From the NCBI RefSeq assembly GCF_021397715.1, contig NZ_CP090208.1:1-64000 (forward strand): 64,000 bases of DNA. Direction: 5' to 3'. The notes under the pieces are model-generated. The model saw only the letters and a program-made list of their open reading frames with translations, was not told the DNA's origin and did no database searches. Source of the stretch: Pantoea agglomerans (lineage in GTDB: Bacteria; Pseudomonadota; Gammaproteobacteria; Enterobacterales; Enterobacteriaceae). Within the stretch, counting starts at the first letter, position 1; each line of letters opens with the position of its first letter. The position numbers and the translations under genes are program-made. Shown here piece by piece: positions 1 through 8,389 of the stretch.

Positions 1-846
1 ATGTCTGTGCCTGTGCCGCAACCGATTCTCGATCATGCCGTGATTAATGTTGCCGATCAGCTTGATGCCGCCCAGGCGCTGTTCCGGCGGCTCGGTTTTC
101 AGCTGACCGAACGCGGCCATCACTCGCTGGGTTCCAGCAATCATCTGGCGGTGTTCGGCGAAAATTACCTCGAACTGCTGGGCTATGAGCCGGGCAATGC
201 CGGTCGGCGCGCCGATCTCTGGCAATCGCCGCCCGGTCTGAGCGGCCTGGTCTGGAAGAGCAGCGATGCGGAAAGTGAATATCAGCATCTGCAGCGTCAG
301 GATCTGGATGGCGATCCCCCTGCCAGCTTTCACCGGCCGGTTACGCTGCCCGATGGGTCGGTGAGTGAAGCGCGTTTTCGCACCGTGCGGCTGCGTCCCT
401 CTTTAATTCCCAACGGGCGCAGCTTTTTTTGTCAGCATCTGACGCCGGAGGCTGTCTGGCAACCGGCATGGCAGTCGCATCCGAATGGCGTACGCAATAT
501 CAGTGAGTTTGTGATTGTGGCGCAGGACCCGGCTTTATCGGCGCAGGTTTATAGCCATCTGTTTGGCAGCGCAAAAATCATCGCCTGCCCGGAAGGCGCA
601 TTTGTGCTGCGTGCTGGTGCCGCCACGGTGCGTTTTGCTTCGGCAGACTATGCGCAGCAACGATTTGGTCCGCTGCCGGAAGATTACGATGGCAGCGCGC
701 GGATGGTGGCGCTGGGTTTTGTCACCGACGATCTGAACCGGGTAAAAACGGCGCTGCAGACGGGTGACGTCAGGTTTGAACAACAATCAGCGGCGATTCT
801 GGTTGCAGCGGGACAGGGTTTTCATCTGGCTTTACGCTTTACCTGA
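1..846 (+). CDS. VOC (glyoxalase-like) family protein
   Basis: A 281-residue protein of the vicinal oxygen chelate fold. The N-terminal stretch (LDHAVINVADQLDAAQALF, about residues 10-28) is the typical beta-alpha start of a Glyoxalase-like unit, followed by ENYLELLGYE, where the glutamates are usual metal-ligand positions. A second, weaker repeat begins near residue 165 (ISEFVIVAQDPALSAQVYSHL). Family members are dioxygenases, isomerases or lyases; the substrate cannot be told from sequence. The ATG is base 1, so the ribosome binding site and any upstream start lie outside the window. It converges on fhuE, with a repeat element between them. Confidence 0.75.
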   Translation: MSVPVPQPILDHAVINVADQLDAAQALFRRLGFQLTERGHHSLGSSNHLAVFGENYLELLGYEPGNAGRRADLWQSPPGLSGLVWKSSDAESEYQHLQRQDLDGDPPASFHRPVTLPDGSVSEARFRTVRLRPSLIPNGRSFFCQHLTPEAVWQPAWQSHPNGVRNISEFVIVAQDPALSAQVYSHLFGSAKIIACPEGAFVLRAGAATVRFASADYAQQRFGPLPEDYDGSARMVALGFVTDDLNRVKTALQTGDVRFEQQSAAILVAAGQGFHLALRFT

Positions 847-868
847 GGGTGACAGCGGCCAGATCACT

Positions 869-1265
869 AAAAAACGCCTCTGCAGAGTCATGCTCGTCAG
901 TTAAGCGACAGGTGATAACGCAGGCTGGTGCCGCTCAGGGGCTGGCGGTCCTCGCGCCGCTGCGCGGTTCCTTCACGTCATTCCTCTGCCTGACGGACCG
1001 GCGGGGATGGCACATCCTGTGCCGCCCCGCCTTTCGCCCGCGTCCTGCGGGCTCTCCTGGCCGACTCATTCTGTTCAGCGCTGCGGATTGCCTGCCCCTG
1101 ATCGACCCCAGCCTGCTCTGAAACTTCAGTGCGTGCTGTTAAAAAGGGCGCTCCGGCCCGCATTGCGGCATGCTCACCCAGTAAAAAGGCTGCCACGTTT
1201 GACCGTGACAGCCTTTGCACATTTAAACTTCACTGCTGAGCACTACCTCTGCAGAGGCGTTTTTT
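869..1265. repeat. Intergenic repeat element, copy 1 (397 bp)
   Basis: A non-coding element bounded by 19-bp perfect terminal inverted repeats: AAAAAACGCCTCTGCAGAG at 869-887 and its reverse complement at 1247-1265. Imperfect pairing continues inward for about 17 bp. Each end also contains the CTCTGCAGAG palindrome next to an A or T run, so it can act as a terminator in both directions. An internal hairpin lies at about 1186-1216 (AAGGCTG...CAGCCTT). Most of 895-1150 recurs in inverted orientation at about 20307-20546, and 1156-1235 recurs at about 20025-20101. It sits between the convergent VOC gene and fhuE. No transposase-like gene is present and its short open frames are not convincing. 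Confidence 0.85.
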
Positions 1266-1284
1266 CCTTCATCAATAAAGAGAA

Positions 1285-3501
1285 TCAGAAGGTGTAGCTG
1301 GCGGTAACCGAGACGTTACGCGGTTCGCCATAAACCACGGAGCTGGCGACGTTGGTGTCATACTCTTTATCGAACAGGTTATTCAGGTTGCCCTGCAGCG
1401 TCAGGTTTTTGTTGACCTGATAGCGGGCAAACAGATCAACCAGCGCGTAGCTTCCCTGACGGGCGCGCCAGGTGCCGTTGCTTTCCGGCGCACCGACATC
1501 ATTCCAGACGTGGGTTTGCCAGTTCACCCCGCCGCCCAGCGTCAGCTGTTGCAGCGCAGGCAGGCGATAGCTGGTGAACAGGTTAAAGCTGGTCTGCGGC
1601 AGTTGCGGGTTGAAAGTGCTGCCGTCACGGTTTTCCGCAATGTAACGCGTGCCGCCAAACGTCATCTGCCAGTAATCGGTTAATGCACCGTTGACTTCAA
1701 ACTCAACGCCACGGCTGACCACGCCTTTACGGCCAATGTAGGCCACGTCACCGGAACCTTTTACCGTCTGGGTGGTGGCTTCGCCCACGTTATCCAGTTC
1801 GGTGCGGAACACCGACAGTGAGGTCGTAAAACGGCTGTTCATCCAGTCCGACTTCAGACCCGCCTCGTAGTTCTTACCGATCACCGGTGCCAGATACGAT
1901 CCGTTGACGTCGCGATAATCCTGCGGCTGGAACACCGAGGTGTAGCTGGCATAAGCGGACCAGTTTTCCGCGAAGTCATAGATCAGCCCGCCGTAAGGGG
2001 TAGTGTTATTCTTCTCCAGCTCGCCAGTCAGCGTTTCACGGTTCCAGTTGGTGTAACGGGCACCCACGATCAAGTGCAGCGGATCGGCAAGTGAGATGCG
2101 GGTTGCCATATAAGTCGATTTCTGACGAACCAGCTGCGTGTCACTGGCAGGCAGCCGCGGCGTCCAGTCAGACTCAGGATACTGGCCGTTGAAATCATTG
2201 AAATTCCCCAGCGACTCAGAAGAGATATTTTCGAAGGTGCTGAAATATTTGTTGTCCTGACGGCTGTAGTTCACGCCGACCATCAGTTCATGCTGGCGGC
2301 CAAACAGTTCATAAGGACCGCTGGCAAAGGCATCAACAGCATCAACTTTGCGTTTGCCGGTGTTGTAACCGGTTCCGCCCACCACCGGGTAATTCGCGTA
2401 GGAGGAGTATCCGACGCCGGTGTTCTTATCGAAGAATCCATCCAGATAGAGCTGTTTACTGTCCAGTCGCATCTCGTTGTGCACACCGTTCAGCGTGATG
2501 TTCCAGCCGTTGTCGAAGTCCTGTTTCAGGTTAACAAAGAGTTTGCGGTTCTCTTTGTCGTTATAGGCCCAGTCCGGCGCGGTATTGTAACCACGACGGC
2601 TATGAATCTGGCTACCGTCGGTGTACCAGCGAGGCGCTCCGCCCCACATGGTGGCGTCCGTATTCACCTGGCTGAACTCATAGCCCACGGACAGCGTAGT
2701 GGAGTCGGTCAGATCGGCATCAACCACGCCATAAACAAACTGTTTTTTTGCGCCGTAACGCTCAATGAAACTGTTGTTATCCTGCCAGCCAGCAATCAGA
2801 CGGCCACGCACGTTGCCGGATTCGCTCAGCGGCGCGGAAAGGTCAGCGACATAACGCTGTTTGTTCCAGCTGCCGTAGCTGGCGGAGACGGTGCCGCCAA
2901 ACTCTTTGCTGTCGGCGTGCTTACGCACCATATTGATTGCCGCTGAAGGATTGCCCGGCCCGGTCAGCAGGCCGGTTGCACCCCGCACCACCTCGACCCG
3001 CTCATAGAGCGCCATATCGGTTTGCGCGTCGCCCAGGTTCCAGCGTGAGGCGAACGCAGTCGGAATGCCGTCCACCATGTAGTTGTCGATCATGAAACCA
3101 CGGGCATAGTAGTTGGTGCGATCCATATCACCACTGATTCCGCGGATACCGGTGGTGTTAGAGAGCACATCATTTAGCGACTGAAGCTGTTGATCTTCCA
3201 TTCGCTGCTTACTGACAATGCTGACTGACTGCGGCACATCGCGAACGGTACCGAGCATTTTAGTGCCGGCACGGGTGACCGGGACGCTGTAATCGGTGGC
3301 CGGCGAGCTGTCTGTTGCGCCGTCTGCCGCGGCTGTGGCGCTGACCGTCATAGTCTGACTGTCACTGGCGGCCGGTGTGGCTGTTTCAGCGGCGTAAGCA
3401 CTTGTTTGCGCCAGCGAGGTGGCGATTATCGCGGCCAGTAGTGAGATGCGCAGCGGGGCTGAGGTGCCCGCTTCCCTGGCGTGCTGAACTTGAAAAGACA
3501 T
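1285..3501 (-). CDS. fhuE: TonB-dependent ferric siderophore (coprogen/rhodotorulic acid-type) receptor FhuE
   Basis: Outer-membrane receptor of 738 residues that imports ferric hydroxamates with TonB energy. The start at 3501 was chosen for the GAGG ribosome binding site eight bases upstream. A signal peptide covers about residues 1-38, a TonB-box-like TMTVSA follows near residue 50, then a plug domain (PQSVSIVSKQRMEDQQLQS; YARGFMIDNYMVDGIPTAF; VRGATGLLTGPGNPSAAINM) and a 22-strand-type barrel ending in a C-terminal Phe (SYTF). Similarity to E. coli FhuE is high through the plug and barrel (SWNKQRYVADL, DPLHLIVGARYTNW, GSYALVDLF). A Fur box lies upstream. The 3' end abuts the intergenic repeat. 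Confidence 0.93.
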   Translation of the reverse strand: MSFQVQHAREAGTSAPLRISLLAAIIATSLAQTSAYAAETATPAASDSQTMTVSATAAADGATDSSPATDYSVPVTRAGTKMLGTVRDVPQSVSIVSKQRMEDQQLQSLNDVLSNTTGIRGISGDMDRTNYYARGFMIDNYMVDGIPTAFASRWNLGDAQTDMALYERVEVVRGATGLLTGPGNPSAAINMVRKHADSKEFGGTVSASYGSWNKQRYVADLSAPLSESGNVRGRLIAGWQDNNSFIERYGAKKQFVYGVVDADLTDSTTLSVGYEFSQVNTDATMWGGAPRWYTDGSQIHSRRGYNTAPDWAYNDKENRKLFVNLKQDFDNGWNITLNGVHNEMRLDSKQLYLDGFFDKNTGVGYSSYANYPVVGGTGYNTGKRKVDAVDAFASGPYELFGRQHELMVGVNYSRQDNKYFSTFENISSESLGNFNDFNGQYPESDWTPRLPASDTQLVRQKSTYMATRISLADPLHLIVGARYTNWNRETLTGELEKNNTTPYGGLIYDFAENWSAYASYTSVFQPQDYRDVNGSYLAPVIGKNYEAGLKSDWMNSRFTTSLSVFRTELDNVGEATTQTVKGSGDVAYIGRKGVVSRGVEFEVNGALTDYWQMTFGGTRYIAENRDGSTFNPQLPQTSFNLFTSYRLPALQQLTLGGGVNWQTHVWNDVGAPESNGTWRARQGSYALVDLFARYQVNKNLTLQGNLNNLFDKEYDTNVASSVVYGEPRNVSVTASYTF

Positions 3502-3954
3502 CGTTAATTCCTCAAATTTATTATGTTTTTTGCTGCCACTGTTCACGACCATGCTTCCTGCGGGCATCTGTGCCCTGCTTATGGTTTGAGGAACCAGAAA
3601 CCTTTCCCTGAGCGCCTGAGCGCGGGTGTGATGTTGTATTTAAAACAAATGAGAAATATACGCATTGCGATTATCATTGCAAGATTTTGTTAGCAAATGA
3701 TGCGAATTTATTCAGTAATCCGTGAGAATGAAGATTGAATTGCGGCGGGATCATTGCAGGGTATGAAAATAAAAAACCGGCTTAATTATTTCAGGGCGCA
3801 GAACGACATTTATTCCGGGCGAGTGTCATTTGGGAACGAAATTGGCGCGCTGATATCTTTTCATTGACCTGAGGTTGTCGTTTTTTATGCCAGAATGCCC
3901 GGCATTACGCTTTAGTTTGGCTTTTTCACAACACCAGATTCACAGGATACTGCT
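3502..3954. other. Divergent intergenic region fhuE/pagP
   Basis: 453 bp between divergent genes. It holds the Fur box for fhuE. I see no clear PhoP direct repeat for pagP, although TTTAGTTTGG at about 3911-3920 faintly resembles one half-site. It is AT-rich, with no small gene supported. Confidence 0.6.
3662..3680 (-). promoter_or_regulatory. Fur box upstream of fhuE
   Basis: On the minus strand GCAATGATAATCGCAATGC, a 19-bp match to the Fur consensus (GATAATGATAATCATTATC) with a strong left half and centre. It lies about 160 bp upstream of the fhuE start, consistent with iron repression of the receptor. Confidence 0.75.
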
Positions 3955-4527
3955 ATGCGGTTATTTAAAAAACCGGGCGCACTGTTGGTTATTTTAAGTC
4001 TTTGCAGCGCTGGTTCAGTTCATGCCGGGACTATTTCGCAAAACCTCAGTGCAGGCTGGGACAATTTCAGTAATAAGGTCTCGACCACCTGGCAACAGCC
4101 CGATGGCACCGACTTCTATCTGCCCGCTATCACCTGGCACAACCGGGCAACCTACGATCGAGAACATATTGAAAAATATAATGAAAGACCGTGGGGTGCA
4201 GGCGGTGGGATTTCCCGTTACGACGAAAAAGGTAACTGGAATGGCCTCTATGTGATGGCATTTAAAGACTCCTATAATAAATGGGAACCCTTTGGTGGCT
4301 ATGGCTGGGTAGCGACGTGGCGACCCCTTGCGAATGATAAATTTCACTGGGGTGCCGGTTATACCGCCGGCGTTACGGCCAGGCATAACTGGAAATATAT
4401 TCCGGTGCCGGCAATCCTGCCGCTGGCGTCAGTCGGATACGGCAAGCTGGATTTTCAGATGACCTATATTCCCGGCACGCATAATAACGGAAACGTCTAT
4501 TTTGCCTGGTTGCGTTATCATTTCTGA
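3955..4527 (+). CDS. pagP: Lipid A palmitoyltransferase PagP
   Basis: Outer-membrane enzyme (190 residues) that moves a palmitate chain from a phospholipid to lipid A, altering resistance to antimicrobial peptides. The signal peptide ends near residue 24 (SVHAG). The catalytic triad expected for the family is visible: His62 ([12 protein letters not shown]), Asp105 and Ser106 ([17 protein letters not shown]). The sequence ends in the aromatic strand (YFAWLRYHF) of the eight-stranded barrel. Length matches E. coli PagP. It is transcribed alone and converges on the integrase 17 bp downstream. Confidence 0.95.
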   Translation: MRLFKKPGALLVILSLCSAGSVHAGTISQNLSAGWDNFSNKVSTTWQQPDGTDFYLPAITWHNRATYDREHIEKYNERPWGAGGGISRYDEKGNWNGLYVMAFKDSYNKWEPFGGYGWVATWRPLANDKFHWGAGYTAGVTARHNWKYIPVPAILPLASVGYGKLDFQMTYIPGTHNNGNVYFAWLRYHF

Positions 4528-4544
4528 CAGCCGTAACGGGATAT

Positions 4545-5639
4545 TTAGCGCGACATCGCCATAACAGAGATCTCATTCAGGTTCAGCGTTTCGCCATCAA
4601 AGCGGTGACGTAAATCGGCATAACTTTCGCATCCAATGATCTGTTCAACCGCAGCGGAATAAGCATCCATTGCGCTGCGCATCTGTGTCAGGTAGTCGTG
4701 CGTATCATAGACACGGTCGATGCCTTCCAGTGCATGATTCATAATTTTCCTGGCGACATCGTTAGGGGTGTCCAGCGCGGAAAGTTTGGAGCGGGCCGTC
4801 CGGCGTAAATCGCGCGGCGTAAAAGGCTCCAGCCCCAATCCACGCGGGGCGCGGATCATACGGCGTAAGGCCTGATTCAGCGCCCCTTTCGACAGAGGAA
4901 GTTGAGGATCGCGCGGTGCCGGAACCAGCCAGGGCGAATCGCGATCGGCCGCCTGCATCAGCGCATCAATGCACATCCGCATCATCGGTGAAATCGGCAG
5001 AATATGTTCGCGCTGAGATTTATTACGGGTCCCCTGCTTCCACAGGCCGAGCGCCAGATCAAATTCCGCTTTCTGCGCCTGTACAATTTCATCTGGTCGA
5101 CGCGCGCTGACCAGACACAACCGCAGCGCCCAGCGTGCCTGCTCCGATAACGCCCAGTTATCCAGTCCATGCCAGAACACCCAGATTTCCGCATCCGTCA
5201 GCTGACGACTGCGCGGTGGCGTCGCGCGTCCGGCGACATCACGCTTTTTCATCGAGGCGATCGGGGAGTGATCAAGATAGCCCTGCATCTCTGCCCAGGC
5301 GAGGAACTGCTTGGTCAACGCAAATACCCGTCGCGCCTCCTCTTTCTTGCCGTCAGCGATCAGAATGTTATAGAGACGGTTGAGTCGTAAACGGGTGATC
5401 GATTTAAGCGGTTGCGATCCAATATTCGGCAGAACATGTTTCAGCAGTGATGAGACGGCGATTTCCGGGCGGCGGCGGCTGATCAGCAGGGATAATTTGA
5501 CCCAGACCTTCATCACCTGCTCAACTGAGCCTTCATCACCAAAATTATCCAGTTCACCTAATGAGGCTGTTCTCACCTGATCAAGCCAGATCAGTACATG
5601 GCGGCCGACATGAGGTGAACGTAATTCTGTTAGCGTCAC
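4545..5639 (-). CDS. Tyrosine recombinase (phage/island-type integrase)
   Basis: Site-specific recombinase of 364 residues. The GTG at 5639 follows an AAAGGATC ribosome binding site; an ATG-started extension of 61 residues upstream has no family similarity. An N-terminal core-binding region (about 20-135) precedes the catalytic domain. Catalytic residues visible: Arg181 (ARRPDEIV), Arg279 in PRDLRRTAR, His302 (MNHALEG) and the nucleophile Tyr311 (RVYDTHDY). The usual His three residues before Arg279 is Arg276, a variant seen in many island integrases. No excisionase, phage structural gene or tRNA is adjacent, so this is an orphan integrase, perhaps left at the edge of a decayed island running rightwards. 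Confidence 0.88.
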   Translation of the reverse strand: MTLTELRSPHVGRHVLIWLDQVRTASLGELDNFGDEGSVEQVMKVWVKLSLLISRRRPEIAVSSLLKHVLPNIGSQPLKSITRLRLNRLYNILIADGKKEEARRVFALTKQFLAWAEMQGYLDHSPIASMKKRDVAGRATPPRSRQLTDAEIWVFWHGLDNWALSEQARWALRLCLVSARRPDEIVQAQKAEFDLALGLWKQGTRNKSQREHILPISPMMRMCIDALMQAADRDSPWLVPAPRDPQLPLSKGALNQALRRMIRAPRGLGLEPFTPRDLRRTARSKLSALDTPNDVARKIMNHALEGIDRVYDTHDYLTQMRSAMDAYSAAVEQIIGCESYADLRHRFDGETLNLNEISVMAMSR

Positions 5640-6330
5640 AATGATCCTTTTACTGTTCCGTGCAGGCTGCGAAGTCACACAGTTTAGCGTCAGATCATTT
5701 ATGACTCCAGACCTAATAAGTCTGGAGTCACAATGACGCGTTCTGATGAATTCTGGGCGAGTGATCAAGAACTTTATCCACGTCATACAACGCGCTGCTG
5801 GGTAAAAACTCACCCGCTGCAATGGTCAAAAACCCGATCAGAAACAGTCAGGAGGCCGGTTATCCGGACAACCACGCTATGATGGACTGGCAACAACGTC
5901 GCCGGTTGCTGTCTGCTGGTCCAACGAGCTTGTTTTTTGTCTTTGTAATCCTGCGACTCTATCGGAGCCTCAAGGCATGAGATGTGCACCACCCTCGTTC
6001 AGCAGCAGATATATGTATTGCTGTTCGCTAATCAGGATTGGTCTGTTGCCTGGATAATCAGAAATTCAAACAGGCCTGGTTGCTGATTCTTCAATGTGAT
6101 CAAAGCCAAACGTTACAATTGCTGGTGACATCAGCTGCACACAGCATCGGAGAGTGACAGTCATCGCAAGCTGTTCCGGTTAAATGTTTTTTGCAATATG
6201 AATATATAAAGTTAAGCATATATTATTTTTTATTTACCCATGTCTATCCCAACCACAGAATATTTATCTGTACAGAAACCCACCGCAGCATTATAGTTTT
6301 TTCTCGGATAGTTTATTTATGGAGAAACAG
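5640..6330. other. Gene-free stretch upstream of integrase
   Basis: About 690 bp with no supported gene. It contains the inverted repeat at 5702-5730. From about 6180 the sequence becomes distinctly AT-rich, leading into the small gene at 6331. Confidence 0.5.
5702..5730. repeat. Perfect 11-bp inverted repeat upstream of the integrase
   Basis: TGACTCCAGAC - CTAATAA - GTCTGGAGTCA forms a perfect stem of 11 bp with a 7-base loop, about 63 bp upstream of the integrase start. There is no T run, so it is not a typical terminator. It could be an operator, a recombinase arm or core site, or an mRNA leader hairpin. Confidence 0.7.
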
Positions 6331-6573
6331 ATGGCTGAATTTTGTTTTTATAAAAAACATAACCAGGTCGCGGTAGTGAGTAAATCGGAGACTTCAAATG
6401 CCGCTTCCCTTGTCGGCGAGGGCTGGAAGAAAATGTTTGAAGAGGTCAGAGCCGCTGATGCAGAAAGTGCACTGGCCCGGTTAGCTGAAATACGTAAGGA
6501 GGAGATGGCCACAGAACGCTTTGTGATCTCAGGAACGGCATTCAGTGAGTTTCTGACAGCGTTCCTCAAGTAG
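6331..6573 (+). CDS. Small protein of unknown function (80 aa)
   Basis: Starts at 6331 because GGAG (6321-6324) is well spaced; an in-frame ATG 12 bases earlier overlaps that site. Not recognised. The N-terminus (AEFCFYKKHNQVAVVSKSET) looks like a beta hairpin and the middle (WKKMFEEVRAADAESALARL) like an amphipathic helix. There is no signal peptide or membrane segment, so it is probably cytoplasmic. The sequence around it is AT-rich compared with the core genes, and it lies in the accessory stretch next to the integrase. Confidence 0.55.
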   Translation: MAEFCFYKKHNQVAVVSKSETSNAASLVGEGWKKMFEEVRAADAESALARLAEIRKEEMATERFVISGTAFSEFLTAFLK

Positions 6574-6989
6574 TAACAGGTTACTTCACTCAACGTAAAC
6601 ACGCATATTTACTGGCAGAGTCAATGACAGTTAATAAGATCGTGGGGGTTTTTTCAGGGAACTTTCAGGCTGCCATTTCTTCATCTATGTTAACAATCAT
6701 AATGCCCTGCATCAGAAAATAAACACTATAGCCTGATGCTTTTCATCATGAAAGACTTCATCTTGTATTAAATTTATCCTTACATTACAACGAGTTGTGT
6801 TAGTTATTTGCTCGGGTGGCATAGTGCTTGAGTTTTGTAGTTTCTATGCGGCTCTCTATCAACACAATATAAATGGAAATGATTCATGCTGGTGCTAATA
6901 GCTGCATTGCACGTATACTTTCATTGCCCGCATCAGCGTTCTTGGTGTATTCGGGTTTTCATTGTTATTATTCTGATATAAGAGGATTT
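6574..6989. other. AT-rich gene-free stretch
   Basis: 416 bp. A frame open from about 6873 runs into the next gene, but the only good ribosome binding site is the one at 6981. No hairpin or known motif was identified. Confidence 0.45.
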
Positions 6990-7301
6990 ATGAGCACAAG
7001 GAAATCTGTTATGCTGGCCTTTCTGGCTTTAGTTGTCGGTGGAGTGTTAGGATATATAGTCAATAATCTGACGATATCTAAATATAACACCATTAATGCC
7101 ACCTGTACTCTGCTTAATGTGGCTGTAGATAATCATATGTTAAGTCCGGAGAAGATTGTTGAACTAGGACGCCTGACCAAAGAAAAACTTGGCGATGCCC
7201 AGTCTGCAAAAGCATTCAGCCTGAGTACTAAACAGATAAATGCAGCCTCTGAATCATCAAACTGCTCTCAGTTTATGGTTGGAATGAACCAGGTTAAATG
7301 A
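6990..7301 (+). CDS. Membrane-anchored small protein of unknown function (103 aa)
   Basis: Start chosen at 6990, with AGAGGA upstream, in preference to an in-frame ATG 117 bases earlier that lacks a site. Residues about 6-25 (SVMLAFLALVVGGVLGYIV) form one N-terminal membrane helix or uncleaved signal anchor. The rest is a small, probably periplasmic domain with two cysteines (ATCTLL, SSNCSQF) that could form a disulfide. I do not recognise the family. It precedes the TolA-like lipoprotein by 59 bp on the same strand, so the two may be co-expressed. Confidence 0.6.
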   Translation: MSTRKSVMLAFLALVVGGVLGYIVNNLTISKYNTINATCTLLNVAVDNHMLSPEKIVELGRLTKEKLGDAQSAKAFSLSTKQINAASESSNCSQFMVGMNQVK

Positions 7302-7360
7302 TTCCGGAAGATCATTTCCTGTGCTGCGTTTAACATTAAATTTAACAGGGAGAGTTCAGA

Positions 7361-7756
7361 ATGGTGCCAAAGAGAATTCGACTACTTGCGCTCTTAGCCC
7401 CTTTTTTTCTGGTGGCGTGTACCCTCTCTCAGAATAATGGCGTCAGTAAAAATATGCCTGCACAGCAGGGAAATGATCTCCTTTCGATGGCCAGTCCGGC
7501 AGGCCGCTATGCCGTCGTTATTCAACGAGCCGTTGAAAAAAAAATGTATCAACCGGATGCCTGGCGGGGAAAAGTCTGCACGGTCAGAATGTCGCTCCGA
7601 CGTGATGGCGTAGTCGAAAATGCAGTTGCAGAAAGCGGTGACGCCAGACTGTGTAAAATGGCTCTATCTGCCGTAAAGCGAGCTGAGATCCCTCCTGCGC
7701 CTGATGAAGCAACGTGGAAGTTATTTAGAAACGCTCCGCTGGAATTCAGGCTGTAG
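7361..7756 (+). CDS. Lipoprotein consisting of a stand-alone TolA C-terminal (domain III) homologue
   Basis: 131 residues with a lipoprotein signal (LLALLAPFFLVAC, cysteine at residue 20) and a GGGAGA ribosome binding site. Residues about 45-131 closely follow TolA domain III: YAVVIQRAVEKKMYQPDAW, GKVCTVRMSLRRDGVV, then DARLCKMALSAVKRAEIPP and FRNAPLEFRL at the end, including the paired cysteines that form the TolA-III disulfide. TolA domain III is the periplasmic part bound by TolB, Pal, group A colicins and the g3p protein of filamentous phages. The long TolA helical domain and membrane anchor are absent. A decoy or immunity role is only inference; a structural envelope role is equally open. 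Confidence 0.82.
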   Translation: MVPKRIRLLALLAPFFLVACTLSQNNGVSKNMPAQQGNDLLSMASPAGRYAVVIQRAVEKKMYQPDAWRGKVCTVRMSLRRDGVVENAVAESGDARLCKMALSAVKRAEIPPAPDEATWKLFRNAPLEFRL

Positions 7757-8389
7757 TGTGATCCTTATCATTCAGCCCTGAATCAGGAATCACAAAAGGC
7801 CCTTCTCGCAGTCAACACGCGACAACAGGAAAAATATCGGTATAAGGCGTATAAGCAAAAGCCCATGCGATAACAGTCTTTATAAAACGAATAAGAGGAG
7901 ATAGTCTGTTTCAGAATGAGCAAGGCGCCTGGAATAACTAAATTTGCATAGAAAAAAACTCTCTATACGCAGGCTTTATCAGCAAGAAATTGTGGTTTGC
8001 GGATGTGTAAAATCAGGAGTTCAAATAAAGTTATCGCGGATGCCAGGCATTGAAGAAGGTATCTTCTTATCGCACTCAGCATAAAAAATATAAACCGATT
8101 CGGATGAGAAAATTTTAATTCATACTCTTCTCTGACGGCCCTCTGTTGTTAAGGGTATTCCTGATGCGTTATGAGAAACGCATCAGGTATTATGAAATTC
8201 TGAGCAGGTTTATTCATTGGGTCTGCAGAGATTTCTGAAACTTTGGTTAGTATCCACTATTTTTCTTTACGTCATAACCTTGCAAGCGTCATTATTCAAT
8301 CTCTCTTGCTGTAAGCCGCAACACGGTTGCATATGAAGAGTAATTTCATCGAAGTCAGTAACAATCGTTGATTAAAAAGATATAAATAT
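7757..8389. other. Gene-free stretch between two lipoprotein genes
   Basis: 633 bp without a supported gene. It contains the hairpin at 8160-8187. A ribosome-binding-site-like AGAGGAG (about 7892-7898) precedes an 11-codon frame that I do not call. Confidence 0.45.
8160..8187. repeat. REP-like perfect hairpin
   Basis: CCTGATGCGTT - ATGAGA - AACGCATCAGG, an 11-bp perfect stem. The CCTGATGCG core resembles enterobacterial REP/PU palindromes, but only one unit is present and no T run follows, so it is not an obvious terminator. Confidence 0.6.

Noticed and set aside
978-1220. Possible small proteins inside the repeat elements (also 20003-20387)
   Set aside because: Frames are low-complexity, Arg/Ala-rich products of GC-rich repeat DNA, lack ribosome binding sites, and exist in several frames at once.
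869-1265. Repeat copy 1 as a classical MITE with target-site duplication
   Set aside because: The ends are inverted repeats, but no direct duplication of flanking bases could be recognised, so mobility is left open.
4545-5822. tRNA attachment site next to the integrase
   Set aside because: No tRNA cloverleaf or conserved T-loop sequence was found on either side.
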